DNA of 64,000 nucleotides from Bacteroidales bacterium (GCA_003249255.1 QKJP01000036.1:186001-250000); one strand, 5' to 3'; shown: positions 1-9,306, counted from the first letter of the stretch. Made by a program: numbers and translations. The notes: generated by a model from the sequence alone, not told the origin.

Positions 1-1441
1 AGCTACCCAACGTGAGAAGCAAAGTAATATAAAGGCTGATTTTGAGCAAAAACAACAAGCCTTCCAACAGTTAATTGTTGAAAATAAAGAATTGGAAAAG
101 GCTTTAAGTGCTCAAATGCAGGAGTTTAATTTGAATTTACCTGAATGTGATAAAACCGATCTTTTCATTGTTCAATTAGAGGATTCAGTGAAGAGTTTTA
201 GAAAAAAAGAAAAGGAATTATCTGATAATGAAAAAACACTTGGACAATTAAATGTTGAATCAACTTCTTTAAAAGAGCGCATGGATGAGAAGATTGAAGC
301 AGAGAAACAAGCGAAAAGGGAGTTCACCGCAATAAGTGAATTGATGGAAGCTACTCAAAAGGAAAGAGCCGAAATTTTACCTTTGGATATTAGCATTGAT
401 GATAAGCGTCAATTGTTGCAGAAGGATATGACAGAGACAAAAACTTCTTTTAGGAGGATAGATGAACAATTGCAAAAACTAACTACAGAAAAAGTAAGTA
501 AGGTTAAAGAAAGAGAAAACCTACAGAAAGAAATTCAGAATTTAGAAGTGGAACTAAATACAAGTGGTAAACAACTAAGAATTTCCCTTGAAGATTCAGT
601 TTTTAGTAAACGGGAGGAATTGGAAAAGAGCCTCTTAAGCTACAATGAAAAAGCAAAGTATACGGAAATTAAACAACGAATTGAGGAACGGGGAGTGAAG
701 CTTTCTGCTCTATCAGAAAAGTTAAAAAAGGAAATGGAAGTCCTTGAAGATAAGAAACCCTCACAATTAGATTTACAGAATGCTCAATTGAAGAAATCAT
801 CATCTGATCAACAAAAAAATATAAATTTTAAGCGCTTAGGAGAAATCAAACAAAAGTTTGACCTTGATCATCAAATAAAAGAACGAAATAAAACTGTTTT
901 CGATGAAATTGATAAACAGGAAAAGGTTTTAAAAAAATGGACAGATCTGATGAGTCTTTTAGGAGGTTCAAAAGATGCTTTTAATATTTATGTACAGCGC
1001 CTAACACTCCAAAGCTTGATACAACTTGCCAATGTGCATTTATTTCGCTTAAATAAGCGTTATTCATTAAAAATGGAAAAAGAGTATAAAGTAGGAGAGG
1101 AACTCAATTTTAAATTAGTAGATGAGTATCAAACCGGGCAAATGCGTTATGTGGATACATCAAGTGGAGGTGAGAAGTTCCTGATAAGCCTTGCTTTGGC
1201 TTTAGGCTTATCTGATTTATCCAGCCACAACGTTCGAATAGACTCTTTATTTATTGATGAAGGATTTGGAACTCTTGATGCCAACACTCTCGAAACAGTA
1301 ATTTCAACCCTTGAAACATTAAAAGCTCAAGGTAAAATGATTGGCGTGATATCTCATGTTGAAAACTTAAAAGAGCGTATCTCAACACAAATACAAGTGC
1401 TTAAAAAGAGTCATGGAGTGAGTGAACTAAAAGTTGTATAA
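1..1441 (+). CDS. sbcC: Exonuclease SbcC, C-terminal part (5' end outside window)
   Basis: This is the C-terminal part of the large ATPase subunit of the SbcCD DNA repair nuclease, which opens and trims hairpin and blocked DNA ends together with SbcD. The reading frame is open from the first bases, so the gene starts upstream of the window; the first in-frame TTG is not a credible start. About 300 residues of charged coiled coil (many K, E, Q) come first. The second half of the ABC ATPase head follows: signature SSGGEKFLISLALALGL, Walker B and D-loop LFIDEGFGTLD, and the switch His in VISHVENL. SbcD would be expected just upstream. A hairpin terminator follows the stop. The family assignment is firm. 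The zinc-hook region is not visible in this part. Confidence 0.93.
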   Translation, partial: ATQREKQSNIKADFEQKQQAFQQLIVENKELEKALSAQMQEFNLNLPECDKTDLFIVQLEDSVKSFRKKEKELSDNEKTLGQLNVESTSLKERMDEKIEAEKQAKREFTAISELMEATQKERAEILPLDISIDDKRQLLQKDMTETKTSFRRIDEQLQKLTTEKVSKVKERENLQKEIQNLEVELNTSGKQLRISLEDSVFSKREELEKSLLSYNEKAKYTEIKQRIEERGVKLSALSEKLKKEMEVLEDKKPSQLDLQNAQLKKSSSDQQKNINFKRLGEIKQKFDLDHQIKERNKTVFDEIDKQEKVLKKWTDLMSLLGGSKDAFNIYVQRLTLQSLIQLANVHLFRLNKRYSLKMEKEYKVGEELNFKLVDEYQTGQMRYVDTSSGGEKFLISLALALGLSDLSSHNVRIDSLFIDEGFGTLDANTLETVISTLETLKAQGKMIGVISHVENLKERISTQIQVLKKSHGVSELKVV

Positions 1442-1464
1442 TTCCCTGGCTCTTAAAATGAAAA

Positions 1465-1495
1465 AGGCCATCCATTTGGACGGCCTATATATTTC
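1465..1495 (+). terminator. Terminator after sbcC
   Basis: An imperfect hairpin AGGCC-a-TCC / GGA-c-GGCCT with an ATTT loop is followed by a T-rich stretch, about 25 nt after the sbcC stop. It probably ends the sbcC transcript. The tail is interrupted by A residues, so it may be weak. Confidence 0.5.
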
Positions 1496-1515
1496 TTCGT
1501 TTGAGAAAAGCTTAT

Positions 1516-1713
1516 GGAGGTAAGTAGTTAAATACATATCAATAGTAAGTTTACGTTAGCATCAAAGATGCGGTGTCTATACGCATGCCTTTGGCGTTTA
1601 TATAAAATACCTGATTAATATCCTAGCCCTTACAGGTTAGGCTTTGGGATATCGCCCACTTTGGGGCTTTTTTGATTTATGCAGAAATGTATGTACTTAT
1701 CTACTGACCTCAA
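1516..1713 (-). repeat. MITE-like dispersed repeat, copy 1 (inverted)
   Basis: This is a roughly 198-bp non-coding element that recurs at 22454-22649 and 50552-50792 in the opposite orientation. Read on the minus strand it begins TTGAGGTCAGTAGATAAGTA and ends with TATTTAACTACTTACCTCC. The two ends are imperfect inverted repeats of about 25 bp. Inside are short hairpins (GCATC-TTT-GATGC, AGCC..GGCT) and the shared block GTGGGCGATATCCCAAAGCC. It lies between sbcC and the 3' end of atpG. No ORF is present, so it would be non-autonomous if mobile. Confidence 0.85.
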
Positions 1714-1718
1714 ATAGT

Positions 1719-2600
1719 TTATTTCTTAAGAGCTTCTGCACCTCCTACTATTTCAAGTATTTCTTTTGTAATCGCCCCCTGACGTGCTTTGTTATACTCC
1801 AATTGTAACTCTTTTATAAGATCCGATGCATTATCCGTTGCCTTGTGCATAGAAGTCATTCGCGCTCCATGCTCCGAAGCTAAAGATTCAAGTATTACAC
1901 GATAAAACATTACTTTTAAAGCATCCGGGATAACTTTATCCATAAAAGTTTGTTTATCCGGTTCTACAATATATTCAACCGATTTCAGTTCCATTTCTGA
2001 TACATCTGGCATTTGCATGGGCAGAAATTGTTCGGCTTTTACATTTTGTACAGCAGCACTTACAAATTCATTATAGACCAAAATGATTTTATCGTATTTT
2101 CCGGTTAAAAAATCCTTCATAAAACCATCAGAAATTTCATTAACAGCATTCAGAGTTGTATTTGTGAATATGTCATTTAATTCACCCACAACATTAAAAC
2201 CATGCTTTCTAAGAGGTTTTTCAACTTGCTTACCTATCGCAATTACATCAATTGCATTGGATCTGTGATATTCGTTAAACTCCTTTTTAATCAGCTTTTC
2301 TGTTCTATTAACCACATTGGTGTTAAAAGCAGCACATAAACCTCTGTTTGATGCAATTGAAATAATTAATATTCTTTTTACATCTCTTTCTACAGCCCAA
2401 TCAGAAGATACTTTTTCATCCATTGATGGAGTTAAATTGAGGATCATCTCAGCTAAACGGTCCACATATGGACGAATGTGGATAATATTATCGTGTGCTT
2501 TTTTAAACTTCGCAGCTGAAACCATTTTCATGGCACTGGTAACCTGCCTTGTGGTCGTTACCGAGTTTATCCTAATGCGTATGTCTTTTAGGTTTGCCAT
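1719..2600 (-). CDS. atpG: ATP synthase F1 subunit gamma
   Basis: This is the central rotor shaft of F0F1 ATP synthase, linking the c ring to the alpha3beta3 head. Its 293 residues match the family length. The N-terminal helix MANLKDIRIRINSVTTTRQ leads into TSAMKMVSAAK, a hallmark of gamma, and the C-terminal helix RMTSMHKATDNASDLI is typical. It is the last gene of the minus-strand atp cluster, 12 nt after atpA. The genes for beta and epsilon do not follow it, unlike in many bacteria. An inverted copy of the dispersed repeat lies immediately downstream and could influence the 3' end of the operon mRNA. Confidence 0.97.
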   Translation of the reverse strand: MANLKDIRIRINSVTTTRQVTSAMKMVSAAKFKKAHDNIIHIRPYVDRLAEMILNLTPSMDEKVSSDWAVERDVKRILIISIASNRGLCAAFNTNVVNRTEKLIKKEFNEYHRSNAIDVIAIGKQVEKPLRKHGFNVVGELNDIFTNTTLNAVNEISDGFMKDFLTGKYDKIILVYNEFVSAAVQNVKAEQFLPMQMPDVSEMELKSVEYIVEPDKQTFMDKVIPDALKVMFYRVILESLASEHGARMTSMHKATDNASDLIKELQLEYNKARQGAITKEILEIVGGAEALKK

Positions 2601-2612
2601 AAAAAATCAGTC

Positions 2613-4193
2613 TTATTCTTTAGACATTTTTAAAGCAACATCTTCTGCTACTTCTTTTACTTTTGCTGTCAATTCATCGTTGTATTCACCTGCTCCTAAT
2701 TTCTCAAGAACAGCAGGATAGCGTACTTCTAAAGCTTCAATGAATTCAGTTTCCCATTTTTTTACCTTAGTAACAGGAACCGTTCGTAATAATCCTTGAG
2801 TACCACAATAAATTAAAGCAGCTTGTTGCCCAACCGTGAAAGGGCTGTATTGAGGTTGTTTTAATAACTCAACATTTTTACTACCCTTATCTAAAACCAG
2901 CATCGTTGCAGGATCTAAATCTGACCCAAACTTAGCAAATGCTTCCAATTCACGGAACTGTGCTTGATCAAGTTTTAATGTCCCGGAAACCTTTTTCATA
3001 GATTTAACCTGTGCACTACCTCCTACTCGTGATACCGAGATACCAACGTTGATGGCCGGACGCACTCCCGAGTTAAATAAATTACTTTCTAAGAATATCT
3101 GTCCATCGGTAATTGAAATTACGTTGGTTGGAATGTACGCCGAAACGTCACCTGCTTGAGTTTCAATAATAGGTAGTGCGGTTAGTGATCCACCACCTTT
3201 TACTTTATCTTTTAATGATTCCGGGAGATCGTTCATTTGAGAAGCAATTTCTTGTGAATCAATAATTTTTGCAGCACGCTCTAATAAACGGCTGTGTAAA
3301 TAGAATACGTCTCCCGGATAAGCCTCACGACCAGGCGGGCGACGTAATAATAAACTTACTTCACGATAAGAAACCGCTTGTTTCGATAAGTCATCATAGA
3401 TGATTAAGGCCGGGCGACCGGTATCTCTAAAGAATTCTCCAATTGCGGTTCCGGAGAATGGGGCATAGAATTGCATAGCAGCTGGATCTGCTGCTGAGGA
3501 AGATACAATAGTTGTGTAATCCATTGCTCCATGACGCTCTAAAGTCTTCATGATTTGCGCAACTGTACTACCTTTCTGACCAATCGCTACATAGATACAA
3601 AATACAGGTTCTCCCTTTTCAAAGTATGATCGCTGGTTAATAATTGTATCAATGGCAATAGCTGTTTTTCCTGTTTGACGGTCACCAATAATTAACTCTC
3701 GCTGACCTCTTCCAATAGGAATCATGGAGTCAATCGCTTTTATACCCGTTTGCAAAGGTTCTGTAACCGGCTTACGATAAACTACTCCGGGAGCTTTACG
3801 TTCTAAAGGCATTTCATAAAGCTCACCTTGTATTGGTCCTTTTCCATCAATTGGTTCACCAATTGCATTAATAACTCTACCTAGTACTCCCTCGCCTACT
3901 TTAATAGAAGCAATTTTACCGGTACGTTTTACCATGTCACCTTCTTTAACATCTTGTGATGATCCAAAAAGTACTACTCCAACGTTGTCTTGCTCAAGGT
4001 TTAAAACGACTCCCATGCAAGAGTCAAGTTCTACAAGTTCGTTAGATTTTACATTGGTCAGGCCAAAAACCCGAGCAATACCATCACCAACTTGCAAAAC
4101 GGTACCTACTTCCTCAAGGTTTGTGGCAGTTTGGAAACCAGCAATTTGTTTCTTTAATAAATCGGATACTTCTGCAGGCTTTATTGCTTCCAT
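2613..4193 (-). CDS. atpA: ATP synthase F1 subunit alpha
   Basis: This is the non-catalytic nucleotide-binding subunit of the F1 head (526 aa, normal length). The P-loop is seen in [15 protein letters not shown] near residue 170, the signature in [14 protein letters not shown], and the arginine-finger region in [11 protein letters not shown]. The N-terminal part carries the beta-barrel crown domain. It sits between atpH and atpG in the minus-strand operon with a 22-nt gap to atpH. Nothing looks altered. Confidence 0.98.
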   Translation of the reverse strand: MEAIKPAEVSDLLKKQIAGFQTATNLEEVGTVLQVGDGIARVFGLTNVKSNELVELDSCMGVVLNLEQDNVGVVLFGSSQDVKEGDMVKRTGKIASIKVGEGVLGRVINAIGEPIDGKGPIQGELYEMPLERKAPGVVYRKPVTEPLQTGIKAIDSMIPIGRGQRELIIGDRQTGKTAIAIDTIINQRSYFEKGEPVFCIYVAIGQKGSTVAQIMKTLERHGAMDYTTIVSSSAADPAAMQFYAPFSGTAIGEFFRDTGRPALIIYDDLSKQAVSYREVSLLLRRPPGREAYPGDVFYLHSRLLERAAKIIDSQEIASQMNDLPESLKDKVKGGGSLTALPIIETQAGDVSAYIPTNVISITDGQIFLESNLFNSGVRPAINVGISVSRVGGSAQVKSMKKVSGTLKLDQAQFRELEAFAKFGSDLDPATMLVLDKGSKNVELLKQPQYSPFTVGQQAALIYCGTQGLLRTVPVTKVKKWETEFIEALEVRYPAVLEKLGAGEYNDELTAKVKEVAEDVALKMSKE

Positions 4194-4215
4194 TTATAGT
4201 ATGATTTTGTACGAT

Positions 4216-4752
4216 TTAACTAAGTAATTCTTTTTTAATGTACTTTAATTTAGAACTGATACTGGCATCGGCCATTTTTCCATCGACAGTTAGAATAAAA
4301 CCTCCTATTAATTCAGGTTTTGTTTTAATTGTTAATTCGATTGGGACTTTAAACTGGTCTTCTAAATATTTTTTTATTTGGCTATGGTAGCTTTCTTCCA
4401 AATCGATAGCACTATACAGTACAACAGCTTTAATACCTTGTTGCTCTTTGTGTAACGAAATGAAACGACGAACAATATCTTCCAGAAGCATTTCTCTGTT
4501 GTTCGTTAACAGTAAATCCAAAAAATTTAGAGAAATAGTAGAAATATGACCCTCCAATACAGAATGAAGCATATCTTTTTTATGCCTTGGTTTAATCACC
4601 GGACTTGCCAATAATTCAGTAAAAGTACCACCTTCCTTACAAAATGAATGTAATAGGGCCATATCCTTTGCTGCTTTCTCTAATTCAGACTGCTCTATTG
4701 CCAGCTTAAATACTGCTTTGGCATATCTATCGGCTATTAAACTTCTATTCAT
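4216..4752 (-). CDS. atpH: ATP synthase F1 subunit delta (OSCP)
   Basis: This subunit joins the F1 head to the peripheral stalk (178 aa, usual length). The N-terminal helical domain begins MNRSLIADRYAKAVFKLA, the family pattern. The C-terminal part contains the expected KPELIGGFILTVDGKMADAS block followed by SSKLKYIKKELL. It lies between atpF and atpA with about 20-nt gaps, so it is translated within the same operon. The order F-H-A-G matches other bacterial atp operons. Confidence 0.96.
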   Translation of the reverse strand: MNRSLIADRYAKAVFKLAIEQSELEKAAKDMALLHSFCKEGGTFTELLASPVIKPRHKKDMLHSVLEGHISTISLNFLDLLLTNNREMLLEDIVRRFISLHKEQQGIKAVVLYSAIDLEESYHSQIKKYLEDQFKVPIELTIKTKPELIGGFILTVDGKMADASISSKLKYIKKELLS

Positions 4753-4773
4753 AAATATTGGAGAATTACCAAA

Positions 4774-5268
4774 TTAATTAAAATTAACTTCCTTTAAAGC
4801 GCTATCGATAATAGCTTTTTGCTTGTCGGTTGTTTCAAGTTCTTGTTCTAAAAGCTTTCCTGCAATATCAACAGATAATGCAGCTACTTTGCTTTTTAAA
4901 TCCTGAACAGCTTCATTTTTCTCACGTTCAATTAAAACTCTTGCATTCTCTAGAATTTTATTGGCTTCTTCCTGAGCTTTTGATTTAGCTTCTTCCAGAA
5001 TTCCTTGTTTTATCTCCCTGGCTTCTTTAATCAAGACATCGCGCTCTGCTTTGGCTTCATTAATCATTTCGGTTTTCGTTTGCTCCAGCTTTTCGACTTC
5101 TTTTTTTGCCTTTGCTGCAGCTTCTAATGAAAACTGGATGGTTTCTTCCCGAACCTTTACTGCATGTAATATTGGTTTCCAAGCATACTTCTTTAAAATA
5201 AATAAAACCAACAAAAATGTAAAAAAGGTCCAAATGACTAAGCCGGGATCTGGAGTTAATAATCCCAT
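4774..5268 (-). CDS. atpF: ATP synthase F0 subunit b
   Basis: This is the peripheral stalk subunit that holds the F1 head against the membrane part. It has 164 aa with one N-terminal membrane helix (VIWTFFTFLLVLFILKKYAW) and then a long charged helix rich in A, K and E that would form the dimeric coiled coil. There is a single b gene, with no b' paralogue. It lies between atpE and atpH in the minus-strand operon. Confidence 0.96.
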   Translation of the reverse strand: MGLLTPDPGLVIWTFFTFLLVLFILKKYAWKPILHAVKVREETIQFSLEAAAKAKKEVEKLEQTKTEMINEAKAERDVLIKEAREIKQGILEEAKSKAQEEANKILENARVLIEREKNEAVQDLKSKVAALSVDIAGKLLEQELETTDKQKAIIDSALKEVNFN

Positions 5269-5282
5269 TTTTTATCTTTTTA

Positions 5283-5492
5283 TTAACCTTTCATCATGGC
5301 TACTACGATCGCAAATAAGGCAACCCCTTCAATAAGAGCAGCAGCAATAATCATCGCTGTTTGAATTTTTGATGAAATTTCAGGTTGGCGACCCATCGCT
5401 TCCATCGCTGAACCAGCGGTGCGTCCGATACCAATTCCAACTCCGATAATGATTAATCCTAATCCAATTGATGTTAATGATAAACTTTCCAT
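5283..5492 (-). CDS. atpE: ATP synthase F0 subunit c
   Basis: This is the proteolipid of the rotor ring (69 aa). It has two hydrophobic helices joined by the polar loop GRQPE that contacts gamma/epsilon. The ion-carrying carboxylate is Glu55 in AALIEGVALF. The residue after it is Gly, and helix 1 lacks the Gln expected in Na+-binding rings, so a proton-coupled ring is the better guess. It is encoded between atpB and atpF. Confidence 0.97.
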   Translation of the reverse strand: MESLSLTSIGLGLIIIGVGIGIGRTAGSAMEAMGRQPEISSKIQTAMIIAAALIEGVALFAIVVAMMKG

Positions 5493-5519
5493 GTTATACT
5501 TTTTAATTCAATTAATAAA

Positions 5520-6596
5520 TTAATGTTCATCTTCTTGCACAGCCATTCCGATAAATAAGGCTGATAATAGTGTAAAAATATATGCTTGTAGTGCTGCAAC
5601 TAATAGTTCCAGCATAAACATCATTAATCCCATTAAAATAGATACTGGTGCGATGACTACTGATTTTAATACGAAAATCAAGGAAAACAGGCTCAGAATG
5701 ATAATGTGCCCGGCAGTAATATTAGCCATCAAACGAATCATTAATGCAAACGGTTTGGTGAAAATACCTATAAACTCGATGATTGCAAGGAATGCTCTTA
5801 TTGGTACTGGAATACCCGGCATCCAAAATATGTGTTTCCAATATCCTTTGTTTCCATTCACATTGGTAATAAACAAAGTTATTAATGCCAATAGCATAGT
5901 AACTGAAATGTTACCGGTTAAGTTGCTGCCTCCCGGGAAAATGGGGATTAGACCTATTAGATTATTAATCCAAATAAAGAAAAAGACCGTTAACAAATAA
6001 GGTAAAAACTTATCGATCTTATGCTTATCTATTTGTGATAATGCTATGTCATCCCGCACAAATAAAACCAATGGCTCAATAATGGACTGTAGACCTTTGG
6101 GTGTTTGGGGTTCTCCCTTGTATTTTTTAGCAGCAGAAATAAATAAGAATAAAATGAGGATCACACTTAACCACATTGATCCTACATTTCGTGTAATAGA
6201 TAAATCGAAGGGATGTTCATTTTTTGGGTGATTTTCCGCATCGAACTCTAAATCACCATTTGCGTTAGTAAGGTATATTTTGTTGTGATACAGTTTGAAG
6301 TAGGCATCTCCTTTTTGAACTATTGCATTTCCATGCTCAAATTCTGATGACATGAAAAAGTGAAGTTTACCGTTGTGTAATAAAATTACAGGTAATGGCA
6401 TTGAGATGTTTACATGTTCATCTGCTTTATTGGTATAAGAAATTATATGCCAATCGTGTGAGTCTGAGATGTGGTGTGAAATCATCTCTAAAGGATCAAA
6501 CTCTTTTTCATGCTTATTAGAACTGTCTTCTGCTAATGTATATTGGCAAACTGAGAGTACTAATGAAAAAAGGAATACCTGTAATATCTGACGCAT
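5520..6596 (-). CDS. atpB: ATP synthase F0 subunit a (with exported N-terminal domain)
   Basis: This is the stator channel subunit that passes ions to the c ring. At 358 aa it is much longer than the E. coli protein (about 270 aa). It begins with a signal-like helix (LQVFLFSLVLSVCQYTLA) and about 110 residues of polar, His-rich sequence before the first core membrane helix. This extension is common in Bacteroidota. The core has the essential Arg in ALMIRLMANITAGH and a C-terminal helix LLVAALQAYIFTLLSALFIG. It follows the AtpI-like gene and precedes atpE. The role of the N-terminal domain is not known to me. Confidence 0.96.
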   Translation of the reverse strand: MRQILQVFLFSLVLSVCQYTLAEDSSNKHEKEFDPLEMISHHISDSHDWHIISYTNKADEHVNISMPLPVILLHNGKLHFFMSSEFEHGNAIVQKGDAYFKLYHNKIYLTNANGDLEFDAENHPKNEHPFDLSITRNVGSMWLSVILILFLFISAAKKYKGEPQTPKGLQSIIEPLVLFVRDDIALSQIDKHKIDKFLPYLLTVFFFIWINNLIGLIPIFPGGSNLTGNISVTMLLALITLFITNVNGNKGYWKHIFWMPGIPVPIRAFLAIIEFIGIFTKPFALMIRLMANITAGHIIILSLFSLIFVLKSVVIAPVSILMGLMMFMLELLVAALQAYIFTLLSALFIGMAVQEDEH

Positions 6597-6614
6597 AAGT
6601 TGATGTCTTTTATT

Positions 6615-6980
6615 TTAACTATTCATGACTTTTGCCTTAATTGGAATATCTGTTATAAGAAGGGCAAAATAGTTCACAATAAATAAGAGGACTTCCTCTT
6701 TGTTTTCTGTTTTAATTGGATTTATTTCCCAAAGTATGAAAGAGAAAACAAGTAAAAGTTTAAGTATTATTAATCCGGTGAAAATAAAAGCTGACTGATC
6801 TTTTCTCTTTCTTCTAATGTAAAAAAATAAAAAATAAAATAAAACATACACCCCTAATAAAAATGCAGACATGTATTGAACTTTAAGCTGATCGAAGTTA
6901 AATTGATCAGTAAATATTTTTTGTAATAAGAAAAGAGCAATACTCACCCAAACATAAAGCAGAAGATGCTTGAGTTTCAT
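6615..6980 (-). CDS. Small four-helix membrane protein in atp operon (AtpI-like position)
   Basis: This is a 121-aa hydrophobic protein with four predicted membrane helices: residues about 5-23, 36-55, 65-83 and 98-115. It lies between the bactofilin gene and atpB, 18 nt upstream of atpB, the place where AtpI assembly factors are usually encoded. Sequence similarity to AtpI is not obvious by eye; Bacteroidota often carry an uncharacterised protein here. A role in F0 or c-ring assembly is an inference from position only. Confidence 0.7.
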   Translation of the reverse strand: MKLKHLLLYVWVSIALFLLQKIFTDQFNFDQLKVQYMSAFLLGVYVLFYFLFFYIRRKRKDQSAFIFTGLIILKLLLVFSFILWEINPIKTENKEEVLLFIVNYFALLITDIPIKAKVMNS

Positions 6981-6989
6981 TGGTTCGTA

Positions 6990-7379
6990 TTATTTTTTGG
7001 TTTCATTATTGGGGGGAGTTGCGTTTGGTAGATTTGGTTTTTTACCCATGTCGCATGTGCCTGTAAAAATTGCCCCAGGTTCTATAGAAAGCTTACTTGT
7101 TTTAATCTCTCCATGAAGTTTGCTTGTTGCTTTTAAGGAAAGCAATTCACTAACAGTTACTTTTCCATCAATAGTGCCTAAAACTTCACAGTTTGTACAA
7201 TTTATTTCACCTTGAATATTGCCACTTTCTCCTACAACAACTTTTCCTTTTGAGACAATGTTTCCAATGATGGTACCATCGGTTCTTAAGTCACTGTTAG
7301 TTTCAATATCACCTTTGATTTTTGTCCCAGGTCCAATGATATTATGAAGTTTAGTTTCTGGTTCAAAGTTCTTCGCCAT
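6990..7379 (-). CDS. Bactofilin-family polymer-forming protein
   Basis: This is a cytoskeletal bactofilin (129 aa) that forms filaments from a right-handed beta helix. The repeats are visible as hydrophobic/Gly strands: GPGTKIKGDIETNSDLRTDG, IIGNIVSKGKVVVGES, GNIQGEINCTNCEVLGTIDG. The C-terminal tail is polar with Pro and Asn. I chose the ATG at 7377-7379 (MAKNFEPE). The longer frame would start at TTG 7407-7409, inside the promoter -7 box, so it cannot be translated from that transcript. It is the first gene of the atp operon and ends 9 nt before the next gene. Confidence 0.9.
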   Translation of the reverse strand: MAKNFEPETKLHNIIGPGTKIKGDIETNSDLRTDGTIIGNIVSKGKVVVGESGNIQGEINCTNCEVLGTIDGKVTVSELLSLKATSKLHGEIKTSKLSIEPGAIFTGTCDMGKKPNLPNATPPNNETKK

Positions 7380-7406
7380 TTTTTTTCTTTTTAATAATCC
7401 CACAAA

Positions 7407-7414
7407 CAAATATA
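7407..7414 (-). promoter_or_regulatory. Promoter -7 box of the bactofilin-atp operon
   Basis: On the minus strand TATATTTG matches the Bacteroidota -7 consensus TAnnTTTG and lies 28 nt before the ATG at 7379. No clear TTTG -33 box is seen at the expected distance (TCTG is the closest). It may drive the whole atp operon. Confidence 0.55.
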
Positions 7415-7443
7415 CTCTAATTTATAAATAATTTCAGATAAAA

Positions 7444-9267
7444 TCATAATTCGATTAGTTCTTTCAGTTTTTGAAGTTGTCTCTCTTTGTTAACTTGTCT
7501 AAGAGAGCGGGCTGTAGCTGTGTAATAGGAATGTTCTTTCATGAATTCATATTGTGTTTTATTCCAGCTTTGTAAGCTTGTTTTTTTATGATGGGCACAG
7601 TTTTCTTTGTAAAGCTTCTCTGAAAGCATGATGAAATCAGACCGACCCAGATAGTCCAAATCTGCATCCTTAATGATTTTTTCCAGAAAATTTTTAGGTT
7701 CCAGTTCATGCTTGGTGACTTCAATTAACTCAATGATTTGATCTATTTGATAGTCCGAGTAGTTGTATTTACCCAATATTTCGGATGCAAATTGTATGCT
7801 GTTTTCTTCGTGATTTGCATATTCGAATAAAAATCCAGTATCGTGAAGCAGAGCAGCTGTTTTCAAAAGCAATAAGTCTTCTTCACTCACATTTTCACCT
7901 CTGCCTAATACTTCCACTTGAGTTATTACATCTATGGTATGTTCTTTAGTGTGATAGAAAATTCCATCCAACAACTCGTTATCGATTTTCGTCAGAATGT
8001 ATTCTTCAATGTCATTATATCTAAGGTGTTGAAGCCTAATAAAGAATTTTCTATTAGGTTCAATTCCTTTGTTATCAAACGAAAGTTCCGGTCTCAAACT
8101 TTTGACAAAGTACATGTCGGTTTCTCCTTTGTATTTAATTGGCATTTTACCTCTGTATTCACACACGAAGAAATCTTTGACGAGTTCGTATGTAACGCCT
8201 GAAATGTTGATTTCTCCACCTACTCCGGAGCTCTCCATTCTGGATGCGATATTAACGCTGTCGCCCCAGATATCGAATGATAGTTTTTTTTGCCCTACTA
8301 TGCCCGAAATTACCGGACCGGTATGTATTCCAATGCGAAGATTCCAGAAGGTTTGACCTTCTTTGTGAGCCTGCTGTGTCTGCCTCATGAAGCGTTGCAT
8401 CTCAATGGCAGCCATTACAACTTCAATTGGATTTGTTCGGTTTTTATTTGGTATTCCACCTGCACACATGTACGCATCTCCAATGGTTTTTATTTTTTCA
8501 ATTCCGTATCGTCCGACAACTTCATCGAAATAAAAAAAGAAGCGGTCAAGCTCATCTATTAATACTTCGGGGTTAATGTGTTCAACTATCTTGGTAAAGC
8601 CTTCAATGTCTGCAAATAAAACGGTTACCTTCTGGTATTTTCGAGATCGGATTCGATCTTGTTCTTTAACATTGGTGGCTGCCTCACCGGGTAAATTAAT
8701 TTGTGCTTTCTGACTTATGTTAAAAGCTTTTTTAAGTTCATTTTCAATTTTCGCCCTGGCTTTTCCAAGTTTTTGATAAAACAATAGAGCAATTAGGGTT
8801 GAAACTAATAAAAATAGGACACTAAAAAGGATAAGTTTAACCCAAGGTCTTTGTAGGAAGGGAATGTCTATGGTAATACAGCTTTCAAAGGTGTGGCCAA
8901 AACTATCTTCTAATTGAAAGGAATAATGTCCCGCAGGAATTTCAAAGAAGGCAATGGCATTTCTGTTACTTAAAGTACTCCATTCAGTTGAGTGGGGGAA
9001 TAGTCGGTATTGATATTTTCTTATCGTTGGGTCGGTATGATTCCAATGAATTGAAAAAGTTGACGATTTTGAAATGTAACAGGAGTCTGCTCCATTAGCT
9101 AAAAAATGATGTTGGCTAAAGTTTTCAAAGCTAACTTCTAGTGATTGTTCATCGGCATGAATTACACCGGAGATAAAGAGAAATATTATCTGTAACAGTG
9201 TTTTTTTTAGTGAAATACTGAAAAAATGAGGCTTAACTATTGTTGTATTTAAGAAGCATTTTTTCAT
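7444..9267 (-). CDS. Exported-sensor class III adenylate cyclase with C-terminal HD domain
   Basis: This is a 607-aa signalling protein. It has a signal anchor (about 20-38), a periplasmic beta-rich sensor domain of about 100 residues, a membrane helix at 142-165, a class III cyclase domain (about 205-390) and an HD hydrolase domain (about 410-600). Cyclase residues are present: metal Asp220 (FADIEGF) and Asp264 (IKTIGDAYM), Lys in EKIK, Asp332 in FDIWGDSVNIASRME and the catalytic Arg343. Lys plus Asp at these sites indicates ATP rather than GTP. The HD part has an upstream His (YHTKEHT), LLHDTGF, NHEE and KDADLDYLG, so its metal site looks complete. cAMP synthesis is well supported. The substrate of the HD domain is unknown. 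Confidence 0.9.
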   Translation of the reverse strand: MKKCFLNTTIVKPHFFSISLKKTLLQIIFLFISGVIHADEQSLEVSFENFSQHHFLANGADSCYISKSSTFSIHWNHTDPTIRKYQYRLFPHSTEWSTLSNRNAIAFFEIPAGHYSFQLEDSFGHTFESCITIDIPFLQRPWVKLILFSVLFLLVSTLIALLFYQKLGKARAKIENELKKAFNISQKAQINLPGEAATNVKEQDRIRSRKYQKVTVLFADIEGFTKIVEHINPEVLIDELDRFFFYFDEVVGRYGIEKIKTIGDAYMCAGGIPNKNRTNPIEVVMAAIEMQRFMRQTQQAHKEGQTFWNLRIGIHTGPVISGIVGQKKLSFDIWGDSVNIASRMESSGVGGEINISGVTYELVKDFFVCEYRGKMPIKYKGETDMYFVKSLRPELSFDNKGIEPNRKFFIRLQHLRYNDIEEYILTKIDNELLDGIFYHTKEHTIDVITQVEVLGRGENVSEEDLLLLKTAALLHDTGFLFEYANHEENSIQFASEILGKYNYSDYQIDQIIELIEVTKHELEPKNFLEKIIKDADLDYLGRSDFIMLSEKLYKENCAHHKKTSLQSWNKTQYEFMKEHSYYTATARSLRQVNKERQLQKLKELIEL

Positions 9268-9306
9268 ATCTGTATTATCTTATTGAATAAAGCTTGGTAT
9301 TATAAC

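Noticed and set aside
2317-2721. 134-codon frame on the plus strand opposite atpG/atpA
   Set aside because: It is antisense to two certain genes, crosses their boundary and shows no protein family pattern.
5283-5492. Sodium-type c ring
   Set aside because: Gly follows the ion-binding Glu55 and helix 1 lacks the Gln of sodium rings; a proton ring is more likely.
7377-7409. Bactofilin start at TTG 7409
   Set aside because: The TTG lies inside the promoter -7 box, before the predicted transcription start. The ATG at 7379 gives the normal protein start.
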